Origin: an uncultured Bacteroidia bacterium
GTDB taxonomy: Bacteria; Bacteroidota; Bacteroidia; Bacteroidales; F082
Reading direction: 5' to 3'
DNA length: 64,000 nt
Assembly (NCBI GenBank): GCA_902774295.1
Contig: CACYHP010000001.1
Coordinates: 62,001 to 126,000, forward strand
The translations under genes and the position numbers were made by a program. The notes under the pieces were generated by a model. That model saw only the letters and a list, made by a program, of their open reading frames with translations. It ran no database searches and was not told where the DNA came from. Below, piece after piece: positions 7,579 to 16,429 of this stretch (position 1 is its first letter; every line of letters starts with the position of its first letter).

Positions 7579-9216
7579 TTACTTTGTCAAAACGACCTTC
7601 AACACCTGATTTCCTTTTTCTGAATTAACCTGAACTGTATAAACTCCAGAGCTCAAGTTGTTGAGAACAGATTCTATCTCATTGACATTCATTGTATTAA
7701 TAATTACTCGACCCATATTGTCATACACTGTCATATCAGCATTATCAACACCATCTTTAAATGTCACTTTAACATTGCCCTTACTCGGGTTCGGGAACAC
7801 GCTCAACACCTCGTTCTCACCGAGAGCGACCTCACCAACGCTGACCATTCCGAGTGCATCAACGAAATTCGGGATGCCGTAGCCGTTATAATTGTCAGGA
7901 TTGTTGGCATTGTTACCTGCTGCACGCACAGCGTCGCAAATCTCCTGCACTGATGCATTTGGTCTTGCTTGACGCAGACATGCCACAGCACCTGCCAACA
8001 CCGGATTCGAGAACGATGTGCCGTCGCCATTGTAGTATGGCCACCAGCTTCCATATCCTGATGCGACGTATGTGCCTTCACCCATTGCCATCACATCCGG
8101 CTTGATACGGCCGTCGTAAGTAGGACCGACAGAGCTGAAAGAAGCTCTTTGACCGGCACTGTTGACAGCACCCACAGTGATGATATGCTCAGCATCTGCT
8201 GGGATTCCCAATGTGCATGTGCCACTGCCTTCATTACCGGCTGAATTCGTGCAGATCATGCCACGGCTTGCAGCAATCTCAGCACCAATAGTCATTGGAG
8301 CAGTGTGTCCGTCATAATCCGGGAAATGATGATCCCATTGAGGCATGTCGAAATCGATGTAACCCAATGAGGTTGAGCAAATGTCAACACCAAGACTGTC
8401 AGCGAGTTCCGCACCTGACACCCAGTTGTATTCCTCAACGATATTCTCTCCGTTGCCGTCTTCAGTATGGAACAGATAGAATGAAGCTTTGTATGCAGTT
8501 CCAACCATCTCATTCGGGTCATAAGCAGCAATAGTGCTCAAGCATGAAGTTCCATGAGTGCTCTGCGAATACACCGATGTCGAACCGTAAACAAAGTCAC
8601 GGACGCCAAGCAAACGGCCTTCCTCACGCATGTTGTCGAAACATGTTGCCTCTTCTGTGCCAACAAAACCACCGTCCAAAACAGCTATGACAACACCTTC
8701 GCCGTGATATCCCATGTCATGCAACTCATTGACTTTCAACTGAAATACCTGGTTATGAGCACCACCGTAAAAATCTCTGTAAATAACAGGTTTGCTCGAT
8801 TCCTTCATCTCGTTGGCAAGCCAAATCTCCTTGTCGCGCTGTGCTTCAGGAAAATCCGGGCAGTTTCTCACTACATCAACAAACTCCAAAGCGTTGATGG
8901 CGTCAACGACACTCTGACTTGTAGTGTAAACCGACACTCCGTTCAACCATTTTGAAGGATTAAGAAGCTGTGCGCCGCAATCAGCAACAGCCTGCAAATA
9001 CTGAGGGTTAACAGGGATGTCGTACTCGTCGATTTCGATATTGAGTCTCGCACGACGCTCTAAAGCCCTCTGGCTCAAAAACTCCTCAGGATTGTCAATG
9101 GAATAAGGTGAATTGGCCTTGTCTGTAAACTGTACCCAATAAATATTGGAAGCAATCTGTGCCTGCGCAAAAAATGCAGTCACAAATAAAATCAGTAAGA
9201 ATGATAATTTTTTCAT
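7579..9216 (-). CDS. Secreted S8 family (subtilisin-like) serine protease with T9SS sorting domain
   Basis: A 545-residue exported protease. Signal peptide residues 1-19 (MKKLSFLLILFVTAFFAQA). The catalytic triad is D181 (VIAVLDGG), H221 (STHGTSC) and S401 (GTSFSNPV), with the oxyanion Asn in NSAGNEG near 328. The last ~75 residues form a type A T9SS C-terminal domain starting VFPNPSKGN and ending VVLTK, which directs outer-membrane translocation and surface attachment in T9SS systems. It is a stand-alone gene, divergent from the pseudouridine synthase operon, with a TATCTTTG element at 9246-9253 upstream and a hairpin after the stop. The substrate is unknown. Confidence 0.94.
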   Translation of the reverse strand: MKKLSFLLILFVTAFFAQAQIASNIYWVQFTDKANSPYSIDNPEEFLSQRALERRARLNIEIDEYDIPVNPQYLQAVADCGAQLLNPSKWLNGVSVYTTSQSVVDAINALEFVDVVRNCPDFPEAQRDKEIWLANEMKESSKPVIYRDFYGGAHNQVFQLKVNELHDMGYHGEGVVIAVLDGGFVGTEEATCFDNMREEGRLLGVRDFVYGSTSVYSQSTHGTSCLSTIAAYDPNEMVGTAYKASFYLFHTEDGNGENIVEEYNWVSGAELADSLGVDICSTSLGYIDFDMPQWDHHFPDYDGHTAPMTIGAEIAASRGMICTNSAGNEGSGTCTLGIPADAEHIITVGAVNSAGQRASFSSVGPTYDGRIKPDVMAMGEGTYVASGYGSWWPYYNGDGTSFSNPVLAGAVACLRQARPNASVQEICDAVRAAGNNANNPDNYNGYGIPNFVDALGMVSVGEVALGENEVLSVFPNPSKGNVKVTFKDGVDNADMTVYDNMGRVIINTMNVNEIESVLNNLSSGVYTVQVNSEKGNQVLKVVLTK

Positions 9217-9245
9217 TTTTTTAACTTTAATTAAAATTAATGGCG

Positions 9246-9275
9246 CAAAGATATAAAAAAATTCGGAATGACAAC
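9246..9275 (-). promoter_or_regulatory. Putative promoter of the subtilisin gene
   Basis: The minus strand carries TATCTTTG at 9253-9246, 29 nt before the ATG, with a GTTG box at 9275-9272 (18 nt spacing) in place of the ideal TTTG. Confidence 0.5.
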
Positions 9276-9400
9276 ATTTTTATTAGTCCAATGATGTGGC
9301 GCGGCATAATGAAATTAAGTCGTTTGTATGAACTTTCAAGCCGCGCTAGATTAACCAGTTTATTGATTTGTCATTCCGAGCCTGAAAGGCGAGGAATCTC
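9262..9400. repeat. Diverged inverted-repeat element in the subtilisin/pseudouridine synthase intergenic region
   Basis: Inverted words TTCGGAATGACAA (9262-9274) and TTTGTCATTCCGAG (9366-9379) enclose about 90 bp, and the right side continues with CGAGGAATCTC. The layout resembles the R-family repeats (GTCATTTCGA ends, GAAATCTC subterminal), so it may be an old or divergent copy. Nothing else is seen in this 275-nt gap apart from the promoters. Confidence 0.5.
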
Positions 9401-9450
9401 AATTGTTGATAACTTGTTAATTTTTTAATACTTTGTGCCTTAAAATTTTG

Positions 9451-9458
9451 TAATTTTG
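9451..9458 (+). promoter_or_regulatory. -7 element of the pseudouridine synthase operon
   Basis: TAATTTTG matches TAnnTTTG, 33 nt before the ATG at 9492. The nearest TTTG (9432-9435) is only 15 nt upstream, shorter than usual, so the -33 box is uncertain. Confidence 0.5.
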
Positions 9459-9491
9459 CAGCCCAAATTTTATTATAATTATTTTTTAACA

Positions 9492-10658
9492 ATGAATAAC
9501 GAAGAAAGAAACGGCAAACGTCAGCACGTTGCCAGAAGAAAAACTGCTGAAGTCAGAAGATTCAGTGACGAGAGATTAGCGCAGTTTGAAAAAGAAAAAG
9601 CTCGCCGTGAGGGCGATGAAGAACGCCATGAAAGAAGACCTTTCGGCGAAAAACGTAGCTTCGGTCGTCGTGATGACGAGAGAGGCGAGAAAAAATCATT
9701 CGGTCATGATAACCGTAAACCTTACGGTAAGAGATTTGATGATGAAGAAAGAAACGATAAGAAGCCTTACGGCAGAAGATCTTTCAACAAAGAAGAACGT
9801 GAAGAACGCGGCTCAAGAAAGCCTTACGGTGACAAAAAGCCTTACGGCAAACGCTTTGACCGTGACGAAGAACGTCCAACACACGGTGGCCGTCGCGGAT
9901 ACCGTCGCGAGAAAGACCCGGAATTCGACCGTCCACAGGCAACAGGCGAAATCCGCCTCAACAAATACCTCGCCGACTCAGGCATCTGCTCACGCCGCGA
10001 AGCCGACGACCTCATCCTCGCTGGCGCTGTGACAGTGAACGGCGAAGTGGTCACCGAACTCGGCACCAAAGTCAAAACCACCGACAAAGTGGTGTACGGC
10101 GGACAGACCCTCAACCGTGAGAAACTTCGTTATGTCTTGTTAAACAAGCCTAAAGGCGTCATCACCACAAGCGACGACCCATACGAACGCCATACCGTCA
10201 TGGACCTCGTCGAAGGCGCTTGCCAGGAACGTATCTACCCGGTGGGCAGACTCGACCGTAACACCATAGGTCTGCTGCTCCTCACCAACGACGGCGAACT
10301 CGCAAAAACACTCACACATCCAAGCCATAACGTGAAGAAGCTGTACCACGTCACACTCAACAAGCCTCTGACAGAAAGCGACTTCGAGAAAATAGAAAAA
10401 GGCCTCACCCTCGAAGACGGCCCTATCGAGGTCGACAAAATCGACTACGTCACCGACGACCCTACCATGCGCGAAATCGGCGTGGAAATACACTCAGGAC
10501 GTAACCATATCGTACGTCGTATCTTCGAAAGCCTTGGCTATGAAGTGGTTAAGCTCGACCGCGTGATGCTCGCAGGACTCACAAAACAAAACCTGCCTCG
10601 CGGCCACTGGCGCTTCCTCACCAGCGCAGAGATCTCAATGCTCAAACGTATTGAATAA
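9492..10658 (+). CDS. rRNA pseudouridine synthase of the RsuA/RluB family with basic N-terminal extension
   Basis: Isomerises a specific rRNA uridine to pseudouridine. After a ~145-residue low-complexity extension rich in Arg, Lys, Glu and Gly, with four KPYG motifs, comes an S4 RNA-binding domain (IRLNKYLADSGICSRREAD, about residues 152-190). The catalytic domain follows, with the aspartate in GRLDRNTIGLLLLTNDG (about residue 251). The disordered extension is common in Bacteroidota homologues and probably binds RNA. The ATG at 9492 is the start; an upstream TTG frame overlaps the -7 promoter element. The next gene begins 2 nt after the stop. RluB versus RsuA or RluF specificity cannot be told from sequence. 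Confidence 0.9.
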   Translation: MNNEERNGKRQHVARRKTAEVRRFSDERLAQFEKEKARREGDEERHERRPFGEKRSFGRRDDERGEKKSFGHDNRKPYGKRFDDEERNDKKPYGRRSFNKEEREERGSRKPYGDKKPYGKRFDRDEERPTHGGRRGYRREKDPEFDRPQATGEIRLNKYLADSGICSRREADDLILAGAVTVNGEVVTELGTKVKTTDKVVYGGQTLNREKLRYVLLNKPKGVITTSDDPYERHTVMDLVEGACQERIYPVGRLDRNTIGLLLLTNDGELAKTLTHPSHNVKKLYHVTLNKPLTESDFEKIEKGLTLEDGPIEVDKIDYVTDDPTMREIGVEIHSGRNHIVRRIFESLGYEVVKLDRVMLAGLTKQNLPRGHWRFLTSAEISMLKRIE

Positions 10659-10660
10659 TC

Positions 10661-11953
10661 ATGAAAAAACTATCAATTACCATATTATTGATAATAGCGT
10701 CATTTTCAGCGTTGCTCGGTCAGCCCGAGACGCTGAAAGTGATGCAATATAACCTTTTAAACTACGGCAATAACACCGGCTATTGCAACACAACAAACAA
10801 CAATATCAGCGATAAAAACGGCTACATCCGCACCATCCTGACAGCCTATTACCCTGATATCTTCACCGTCTGCGAGATTGGTAGAAGCAGCTCCTTGCCA
10901 AATGATTTCGTCAACAACGTGTTGAACATCAATGGCTTGAATTACTGGATGACAAGCCCTGGCTCAAACACCAACAACTCATCATCACTCATCAACTGCA
11001 TCTTCTACAACTCCACAAAACTTACACTCGTCGGACATCATGTCGCGCAAACTTACACCCGCGATGTCGATGTTTATGATTTCAAATTCAAAAACGACGA
11101 ATCCGACCGCGTCACCTTGACATGCGTCATAGCACATCTTAAAGCCGGCACTGGCTCCGACAACGAAAGCAAACGCAAAATGATGATTGAAAACACCATG
11201 AGATATCTTGAGAATAATTACCGCGAACGTAATGTCCTCATCATGGGAGATTTTAACCTATATTCCTCGTCAGAGCCTGCCTATCAAGCACTTACGAACG
11301 AGACAGCCTACCCGCACTCCTATTTCATCGACCCACTCTACCCTTACGGCGTCGGAAACTGGAATACAAACTACAATTATAAAGATTATCACACCCAAGC
11401 GACACATAAGGACAACGACAGCAACTGCCATTCATCAGGTGGCATGGACGACCGCTTCGACTTCATCCTGATGTCGGAAAACATCTACGGAGGCAGAGAA
11501 AACATACGCTATGTCGGTGGTAGCTACAACGCCCTCGGTAACGATGGCAACCGCTTCAACAAAAGCATCAACAACCCGACAAACCAAGCTGTTTCACAAG
11601 AAGTAGCCAACGCTCTCTTCCATAACTCCGACCATATCCCCGTCACTATGGATCTCGTCGTGAGCCTTAATGAAGACGTCAACGAGCTGAATTCCAACGA
11701 GTTAAGCTACGATGTCTTCCCTAATCCTGCTTCATCAGAAATTAATTTAAGATTTTACCAAAATAATTCAGGTAGAGCTAATATATTGTTATTCAATACT
11801 TTAGGACAAGTGGTCTTTTCAGAGAATATCTTCGTGAACGACTGTCTCAGCGAGCATGTCATCAATGTCGAAAATCTTCCAAAAGGCTTTTATTTCCTGA
11901 AGGTAACAAACGCTGATGGCTTGACAAACACTATTAAAATTGCTATAGAATGA
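10661..11953 (+). CDS. Secreted endonuclease/exonuclease/phosphatase-fold protein with T9SS sorting domain
   Basis: A 430-residue exported protein. Signal peptide ~1-20 (MKKLSITILLIIASFSALLG). The EEP fold is shown by VMQYNLLNYG near the N-terminus, VCEIG metal-binding Glu, GDFNLY, and SDHIPVTMDL at the end of the domain. The last ~80 residues, from VFPNPASSEIN to the C-terminus, are a type A T9SS domain. It could be a surface nuclease or phosphodiesterase; the substrate is not determinable. It is packed between a pseudouridine synthase (2-nt gap) and atoE (4-nt overlap), so it is translated from the same operon as primase. Confidence 0.9.
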   Translation: MKKLSITILLIIASFSALLGQPETLKVMQYNLLNYGNNTGYCNTTNNNISDKNGYIRTILTAYYPDIFTVCEIGRSSSLPNDFVNNVLNINGLNYWMTSPGSNTNNSSSLINCIFYNSTKLTLVGHHVAQTYTRDVDVYDFKFKNDESDRVTLTCVIAHLKAGTGSDNESKRKMMIENTMRYLENNYRERNVLIMGDFNLYSSSEPAYQALTNETAYPHSYFIDPLYPYGVGNWNTNYNYKDYHTQATHKDNDSNCHSSGGMDDRFDFILMSENIYGGRENIRYVGGSYNALGNDGNRFNKSINNPTNQAVSQEVANALFHNSDHIPVTMDLVVSLNEDVNELNSNELSYDVFPNPASSEINLRFYQNNSGRANILLFNTLGQVVFSENIFVNDCLSEHVINVENLPKGFYFLKVTNADGLTNTIKIAIE

Positions 11954-13311
11954 AAATATTTCGTAAAATAATTGATGGATGTGTCGGTTTCATGCAGAAA
12001 TACCTGCCTGAGCCGTTCATTTTTGCAATTATTCTTACGTTTGTGGCAATTTTAGTCGCCATGCCGGTATGCCACCAAAGCATAGTTGAAGTGGTGACAA
12101 ACTGGGGCGGCGGAGTGTGGAACCTCCTCGGATTCTCGATGCAGATGGCTCTTGTGCTCGTCACCGGTGCCACCCTCGCTGCAGCTCCTCTCATCAAAAA
12201 AGGCATCAGCAGGCTCGCGTCAATGCCGAAAACACCGGCAGGCGCCATAGCTCTCGTCACAGGCATCTCTGCTATGGCATGCTGGCTCAACTGGGGTTTC
12301 GGACTCATCGTAGGCGCCATCTTCGCCAAAGAGATAGCTAAAAAACTCAAAAATGTCGACTACCGACTACTCATCGCCTCAGCCTACAGCGGCTTTGTGG
12401 TGTGGCACGCCGGCATCTCGGGCTCCATCCCGCTCAAGATGGCATCCGATGTCAACGAACTCGTAAAAGATACTAATGGCGTTATAACCTCAGTGATTCC
12501 TATCGGAAACACCATCCTCGACTGGCATAACATCATCATGGTGGTCATCGTCACCCTCGCCCTCGTCGTCATCAATTCATTGATGCACCCGAAGACTGGC
12601 ATCGTCGCCATCGACCCTGCCTTGTTGCAAGAAGACACTGTAGAGACGCATGAAAATACATCTCAAAAAACACCAGCCATGAAACTGGAAAACAGCCGCC
12701 TTTTATCCGCCTTATTAGCTTTATTAGGCCTGTCTTTCCTGATAATCAGCCTGTTTTTCAAGCACAAAGCCTTCGACCTCGGCTCGGTGATTCTGCTGTT
12801 CCTCTTCCTCGGCATAGTGCTTCATAAAACACCTATCGCTTACGTCCGCGCTTTCGCGAAATCAGTGGGCGGCGCAGCAGGAATATTGCTTCAGTTCCCA
12901 TTTTACGCAGGTATCATGGGCATCATCACAGGCGTGGGTGAGTCAGGAATATGCCTCGGCACTGTGGTCAGCGAAGCATTTGTAAATATCTCAACGTCAA
13001 CGACTTATCCGATATATACCTTCCTTTGTGCGGCTATTCTTAACATGTTCGTGCCATCAGGCGGCGGTCACTGGGCTATCCAAGCTCCTATCATGTTCGC
13101 TGCCGGCGAGGCACTGAACGTCGACCACGGCCTCACAGGAATGGCGATAGCATGGGGCGATGCTTGGACTAACCTCATCCAGCCCTTCTGGGCACTGCCT
13201 GCTCTCGCAATAGCGAAGCTTAACGCCAAGGATATCATGGGCTTCTGCCTCATCGACCTTGTCGTTTCCGGAATAATAATCATCAGCGGACTTCTAATCT
13301 GGGCAATATGA
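11950..13311 (+). CDS. atoE: Short-chain fatty acid transporter, AtoE family
   Basis: A 453-residue inner-membrane permease with about ten hydrophobic segments. It aligns with AtoE-type short-chain fatty acid permeases in motifs such as KYLPEPFIFA, NWGGGVWNLL, CWLNWGFGLIVGA and FVPSGGGHWAIQAP. It probably moves butyrate, acetoacetate or related acids. Its ATG overlaps the preceding stop (ATGA) and its own stop overlaps dnaG in the same way, indicating translational coupling in both directions. Confidence 0.92.
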   Translation: MKIFRKIIDGCVGFMQKYLPEPFIFAIILTFVAILVAMPVCHQSIVEVVTNWGGGVWNLLGFSMQMALVLVTGATLAAAPLIKKGISRLASMPKTPAGAIALVTGISAMACWLNWGFGLIVGAIFAKEIAKKLKNVDYRLLIASAYSGFVVWHAGISGSIPLKMASDVNELVKDTNGVITSVIPIGNTILDWHNIIMVVIVTLALVVINSLMHPKTGIVAIDPALLQEDTVETHENTSQKTPAMKLENSRLLSALLALLGLSFLIISLFFKHKAFDLGSVILLFLFLGIVLHKTPIAYVRAFAKSVGGAAGILLQFPFYAGIMGIITGVGESGICLGTVVSEAFVNISTSTTYPIYTFLCAAILNMFVPSGGGHWAIQAPIMFAAGEALNVDHGLTGMAIAWGDAWTNLIQPFWALPALAIAKLNAKDIMGFCLIDLVVSGIIIISGLLIWAI

Positions 13312-15272
13312 TACCACGTGAGACCATAAATCAAATCATCGAGACAGCACGCATCGAAGACGTGGTGGGTGAGTTTGTGACGCTCCGCAAACGCGGCTCC
13401 AACCTCATCGGAATATGCCCTTTCCACAAGGAGAAGACACCATCGTTCAACGTCAACCCGGCCCGAAACATCTTCAAATGCTTCGGCTGCGGCAAGGCAG
13501 GCGACGCAGTGCGCTTCATCATGGAACATGAACATTATTCCTACCCCGAAGCCCTTCGCTATCTCGCTAAGAAATACGGCATCAAGATTGAAGAACGCGA
13601 ACAGTCTCCTGAAGAACTGGCGGCTCAGAACGAACGCGAACGCATGTTCAACATCAACAGCTTCGCGCAGGAATACTTCTCCAACATCATGATGACGTCC
13701 GACGAAGGACAGTCGGTAGGTCTCGCCTATTTCCACGAACGCGGCTTCCGCGATGCCATCATCAACCGCTTCCAACTCGGATATTGCCCCAACAGCGGCT
13801 CAGCATTCACGGAATACGCGATGCAGCATGGCTATGACAAAGACCTTCTGATAAAAGTCGGTCTCACTGGAAGCTACGAAAACCGCACCTACGACCGTTA
13901 TCAGGGTCGCGTCATCTTCCCGATTCATAACCTCACTGGAAAAGTCATCGGCTTCGGCGGACGTATCTTAACGAAAGAAAAGACAAAGGCTAAATACGTC
14001 AACTCGCCTGAATCGGAGATTTACAATAAAAGTCAGACGCTCTACGGCATCTTCTTTGCCAGAAATGAGATTTCAAGATTAGACAACTGCATCCTCGTCG
14101 AAGGCTATGCCGACGTGCTCTCCATGCATCAGGCTGGCATCGAAAACGTGGTGGCAAGCTCCGGCACCTCCCTGACGACCGAGCAAATACGCATGATAAG
14201 CCGTTACACGAAGAACATCACCATGCTCTACGACGGCGACGCTGCCGGCATCCACGCCGCACTCCGTGGCACCAACATGATTCTCGAAGAAGGCATGAAC
14301 GTACGCATCGTGGTGCTGCCTCCTGAAGACGACCCCGACAGCTTCGTGCAAAACAACCCTATTGAGGTTGTCACTAAATACTTGGCCGACAACGCAAAAG
14401 ACTTCATCGGATTCAAGACAAATCTCCTTTTAAAGGACGCCCAGAACGACCCTATCAAACGCGCTTCTGTCATTAAAGACATCGTCGAGACCATAGCCGT
14501 CATCCCCGACCAGATTTATCGCGCCACTTATATCAAGGAATGCAGCCGCACCCTTGAGATGCCTGAACAAACACTCACCAACGAGGTCAACAAGATTCTT
14601 CGTGCCAAATATCGCAAACAGCTCGGCCTCGACCCAAAACAAGACTCCCAGCTGACCTATCAAGAATATCAGACTTACCAGCCCCAGCAACAGGTCGAGC
14701 CGGAATCGTCCACTCCTATAGGCTTCTTCCAGGAGCAGGAGCTTGTGAAACTGCTTCTCTCTCATGGCAGCGAAAACATTGAACTTGAAGAAAAAGACAA
14801 AGACGGTAAAGTCATCAACACATATATCACCACCATAGCCTCGGCTATCGTCGACGACCTGAAAAATGACGGCTTATTGTTCAGAGACGAGACCCACAAA
14901 AAGATTTTCGATGCCTTTGACCGTGGTCTCGACACCGGCATTCTCCCGACAGCGCACGACTTCACTTCAAGCGAAGATCAAGATGTGGCAGTGCTCGCTG
15001 CAGACCTCCTGAGCACACAATATAAACTCGATGACTGGCAACGTCATCGTATAGTTGTCAAAACCGAAGACGACGTCCTAAAAAAGACCGTCCTCTCTTC
15101 CATCCTCCGTTTCAAAGACATGGTTATCGAAGACCGTCGTGCAGCCGTCGTCAAGGAACTCCAATCCTGCACCGACCCCGATGACCAGCTCATCCTCCTT
15201 CAAAAGAAGAAAAAACTCGACGACATCCGCCTAAAGATCAACCACGATCTCGGAATCGTTATCACAAAATAG
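13308..15272 (+). CDS. dnaG: DNA primase DnaG
   Basis: Synthesises RNA primers at the replication fork. The 654-residue protein has a CHC2 zinc ribbon (C37, H40, C58, C61 in CPFH and CFGC), a catalytic core with the TOPRIM acidic motifs EGYADV and DGDAAG (about residues 264-310), and a helicase-interacting C-terminal region. Length is normal for the family. It is the last gene of a four-gene operon, starting with an ATGA overlap on atoE rather than in the usual rpsU-dnaG-rpoD context. The stop TAG at 15270-15272 is the first unit of a heptad repeat array. Confidence 0.97.
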   Translation: MIPRETINQIIETARIEDVVGEFVTLRKRGSNLIGICPFHKEKTPSFNVNPARNIFKCFGCGKAGDAVRFIMEHEHYSYPEALRYLAKKYGIKIEEREQSPEELAAQNERERMFNINSFAQEYFSNIMMTSDEGQSVGLAYFHERGFRDAIINRFQLGYCPNSGSAFTEYAMQHGYDKDLLIKVGLTGSYENRTYDRYQGRVIFPIHNLTGKVIGFGGRILTKEKTKAKYVNSPESEIYNKSQTLYGIFFARNEISRLDNCILVEGYADVLSMHQAGIENVVASSGTSLTTEQIRMISRYTKNITMLYDGDAAGIHAALRGTNMILEEGMNVRIVVLPPEDDPDSFVQNNPIEVVTKYLADNAKDFIGFKTNLLLKDAQNDPIKRASVIKDIVETIAVIPDQIYRATYIKECSRTLEMPEQTLTNEVNKILRAKYRKQLGLDPKQDSQLTYQEYQTYQPQQQVEPESSTPIGFFQEQELVKLLLSHGSENIELEEKDKDGKVINTYITTIASAIVDDLKNDGLLFRDETHKKIFDAFDRGLDTGILPTAHDFTSSEDQDVAVLAADLLSTQYKLDDWQRHRIVVKTEDDVLKKTVLSSILRFKDMVIEDRRAAVVKELQSCTDPDDQLILLQKKKKLDDIRLKINHDLGIVITK

Positions 15273-15300
15273 TTAGTAGTTAGAAGTTAGTAATTAGGAG
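15270..15300. repeat. TTAGNNN heptad array starting in the dnaG stop codon (T3)
   Basis: The TAG stop is followed by TTAGTAG, TTAGAAG, TTAGTAA and TTAGGAG without gaps (15273-15300). A partly complementary CTTCTAACTTC lies at 15314-15324, inside the end of the convergent dehydrogenase gene, whose last codons (AAG TTA GAA GTG) look repeat-derived. Confidence 0.78.
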
Positions 15301-15308
15301 TTTTAACT

Positions 15309-16223
15309 TCACACTTCTAACTTCATAATATTATTAACTACTATTTTTAATCGTTCTTTAAACGCTTCCTCGGTTGAAAATCCAATATGAGGTAATAATA
15401 AGGTGTTCGGTGCCGTCAAAATCGGGTTATCGTTACTCAGTGGCGGCTCACCGTCATAAACATCCAATGCGGCGCCGGCGATAATGCCGTTTTTCAACGC
15501 CTCGGCAAGGTCGTTGGTGTTCACCACCGGACCCCTTGCGGCATTGACAATAATAGCCGAAGACTTCATTATCTTGAAATCTTGGGCAGTCAAGAAGTTA
15601 CGAGTCTCGTTGTTCAATGCGATATGCAAAGCAACGATGTCTGATTCTTTCAGCAGGGTCTCCTTGTCAACAAATGTCACTCCCTGTACTTGTTTCGGTG
15701 TGCGGTTCCATGCTATCACCTTGCACCCGAATGCTTGTGCCAGTGCAGCAGTCCTCTGTCCAATGGCCCCCATTCCTATAATGCCTACGGTCTTCCCTGC
15801 AATCTCTCTTCCTGGCGCCATCGATGGTCCCTTGCAGCTGCGTGTGATCCTGTCATTCTCGATAACATGACGATACAGCCCTATCATCATGCATATCGTC
15901 TCTTCCGCCACAGCCTCGGTTGAATAGCCTGCAGCGTTCATCACAGTGATGCCTCTACGCTTGCACTCGTCCATATCGATATGGTCGAGACCGGTAAACG
16001 CTATCGAGAGCATCTTCAGGTTCGGACACGCATTCAAAAAGTCCTTGCGCAACGGCATGTTGCTCTCCACCACAACATCAGCCCCCGCAGCACGCTCAAT
16101 GTTCATTTCAGGCTTGCGGTCTGGATATATCACAACCTCATGCCCTTGTTTCTTCAAATTGTCACAAGCCTTATCAATGGCTTCAACCGTCAGTCCTAAC
16201 GGCTCCAAAAAGACTATCTTCAT
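15309..16223 (-). CDS. D-2-hydroxyacid dehydrogenase (NAD-dependent)
   Basis: Reduces a 2-keto acid to the D-2-hydroxy acid or the reverse; the substrate is not predictable. The NAD-binding fold has GIIGMGAIGQ (about residue 144). The catalytic residues are the Arg in NAARGPVVN, the Glu in YDGEPPLS and the His in LLPHIGFST. The chosen start, ATG at 16223 (MKIVFLEP), gives a standard ~304-aa protein; an in-frame ATG seven codons upstream is possible. The gene is convergent with dnaG, and the 3' ends are separated only by repeat DNA. A TATCTTTG element lies at 16249-16256. Confidence 0.92.
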   Translation of the reverse strand: MKIVFLEPLGLTVEAIDKACDNLKKQGHEVVIYPDRKPEMNIERAAGADVVVESNMPLRKDFLNACPNLKMLSIAFTGLDHIDMDECKRRGITVMNAAGYSTEAVAEETICMMIGLYRHVIENDRITRSCKGPSMAPGREIAGKTVGIIGMGAIGQRTAALAQAFGCKVIAWNRTPKQVQGVTFVDKETLLKESDIVALHIALNNETRNFLTAQDFKIMKSSAIIVNAARGPVVNTNDLAEALKNGIIAGAALDVYDGEPPLSNDNPILTAPNTLLLPHIGFSTEEAFKERLKIVVNNIMKLEV

Positions 16224-16248
16224 CGTTTTCAGTGTTTGTTTCAAACAA

Positions 16249-16256
16249 CAAAGATA
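16249..16256 (-). promoter_or_regulatory. -7 promoter element of the D-2-hydroxyacid dehydrogenase gene
   Basis: TATCTTTG on the minus strand, 26 nt before the start codon. No clear TTTG -33 box is seen. Confidence 0.45.
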
Positions 16257-16283
16257 GTCTTTTTTTCAACACCGTCGAATATT

Positions 16284-16429
16284 TATTCATGGAGGAACCC
16301 CTCCGACCTGTACGAGATTATAACCATAACCGTGGATGAATCAAAATTTATGAGCATCGATCGTAAAACAAAATATATCCAAATGAAATGGAACGAGTGT
16401 CCCATAGCGGCAGGCCCCTCCCATGAATA
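16284..16429. repeat. 146-bp intergenic block with inverted TATTCATGG ends
   Basis: TATTCATGG at 16284-16292 and its complement CCATGAATA at 16421-16429, each followed inward by G/C-rich GGAGG or GGAGGGG words, bracket about 130 bp of unique sequence. On the minus strand it starts directly after the ssb TAA stop codon. It has the layout of a small non-autonomous repeat, but no second copy is present in this window. Confidence 0.45.

Noticed and set aside
9456..9491. Extended start of the pseudouridine synthase at TTG 9456
   Set aside because: The TTG lies within the TAATTTTG promoter element; the ATG at 9492 begins the usual protein.
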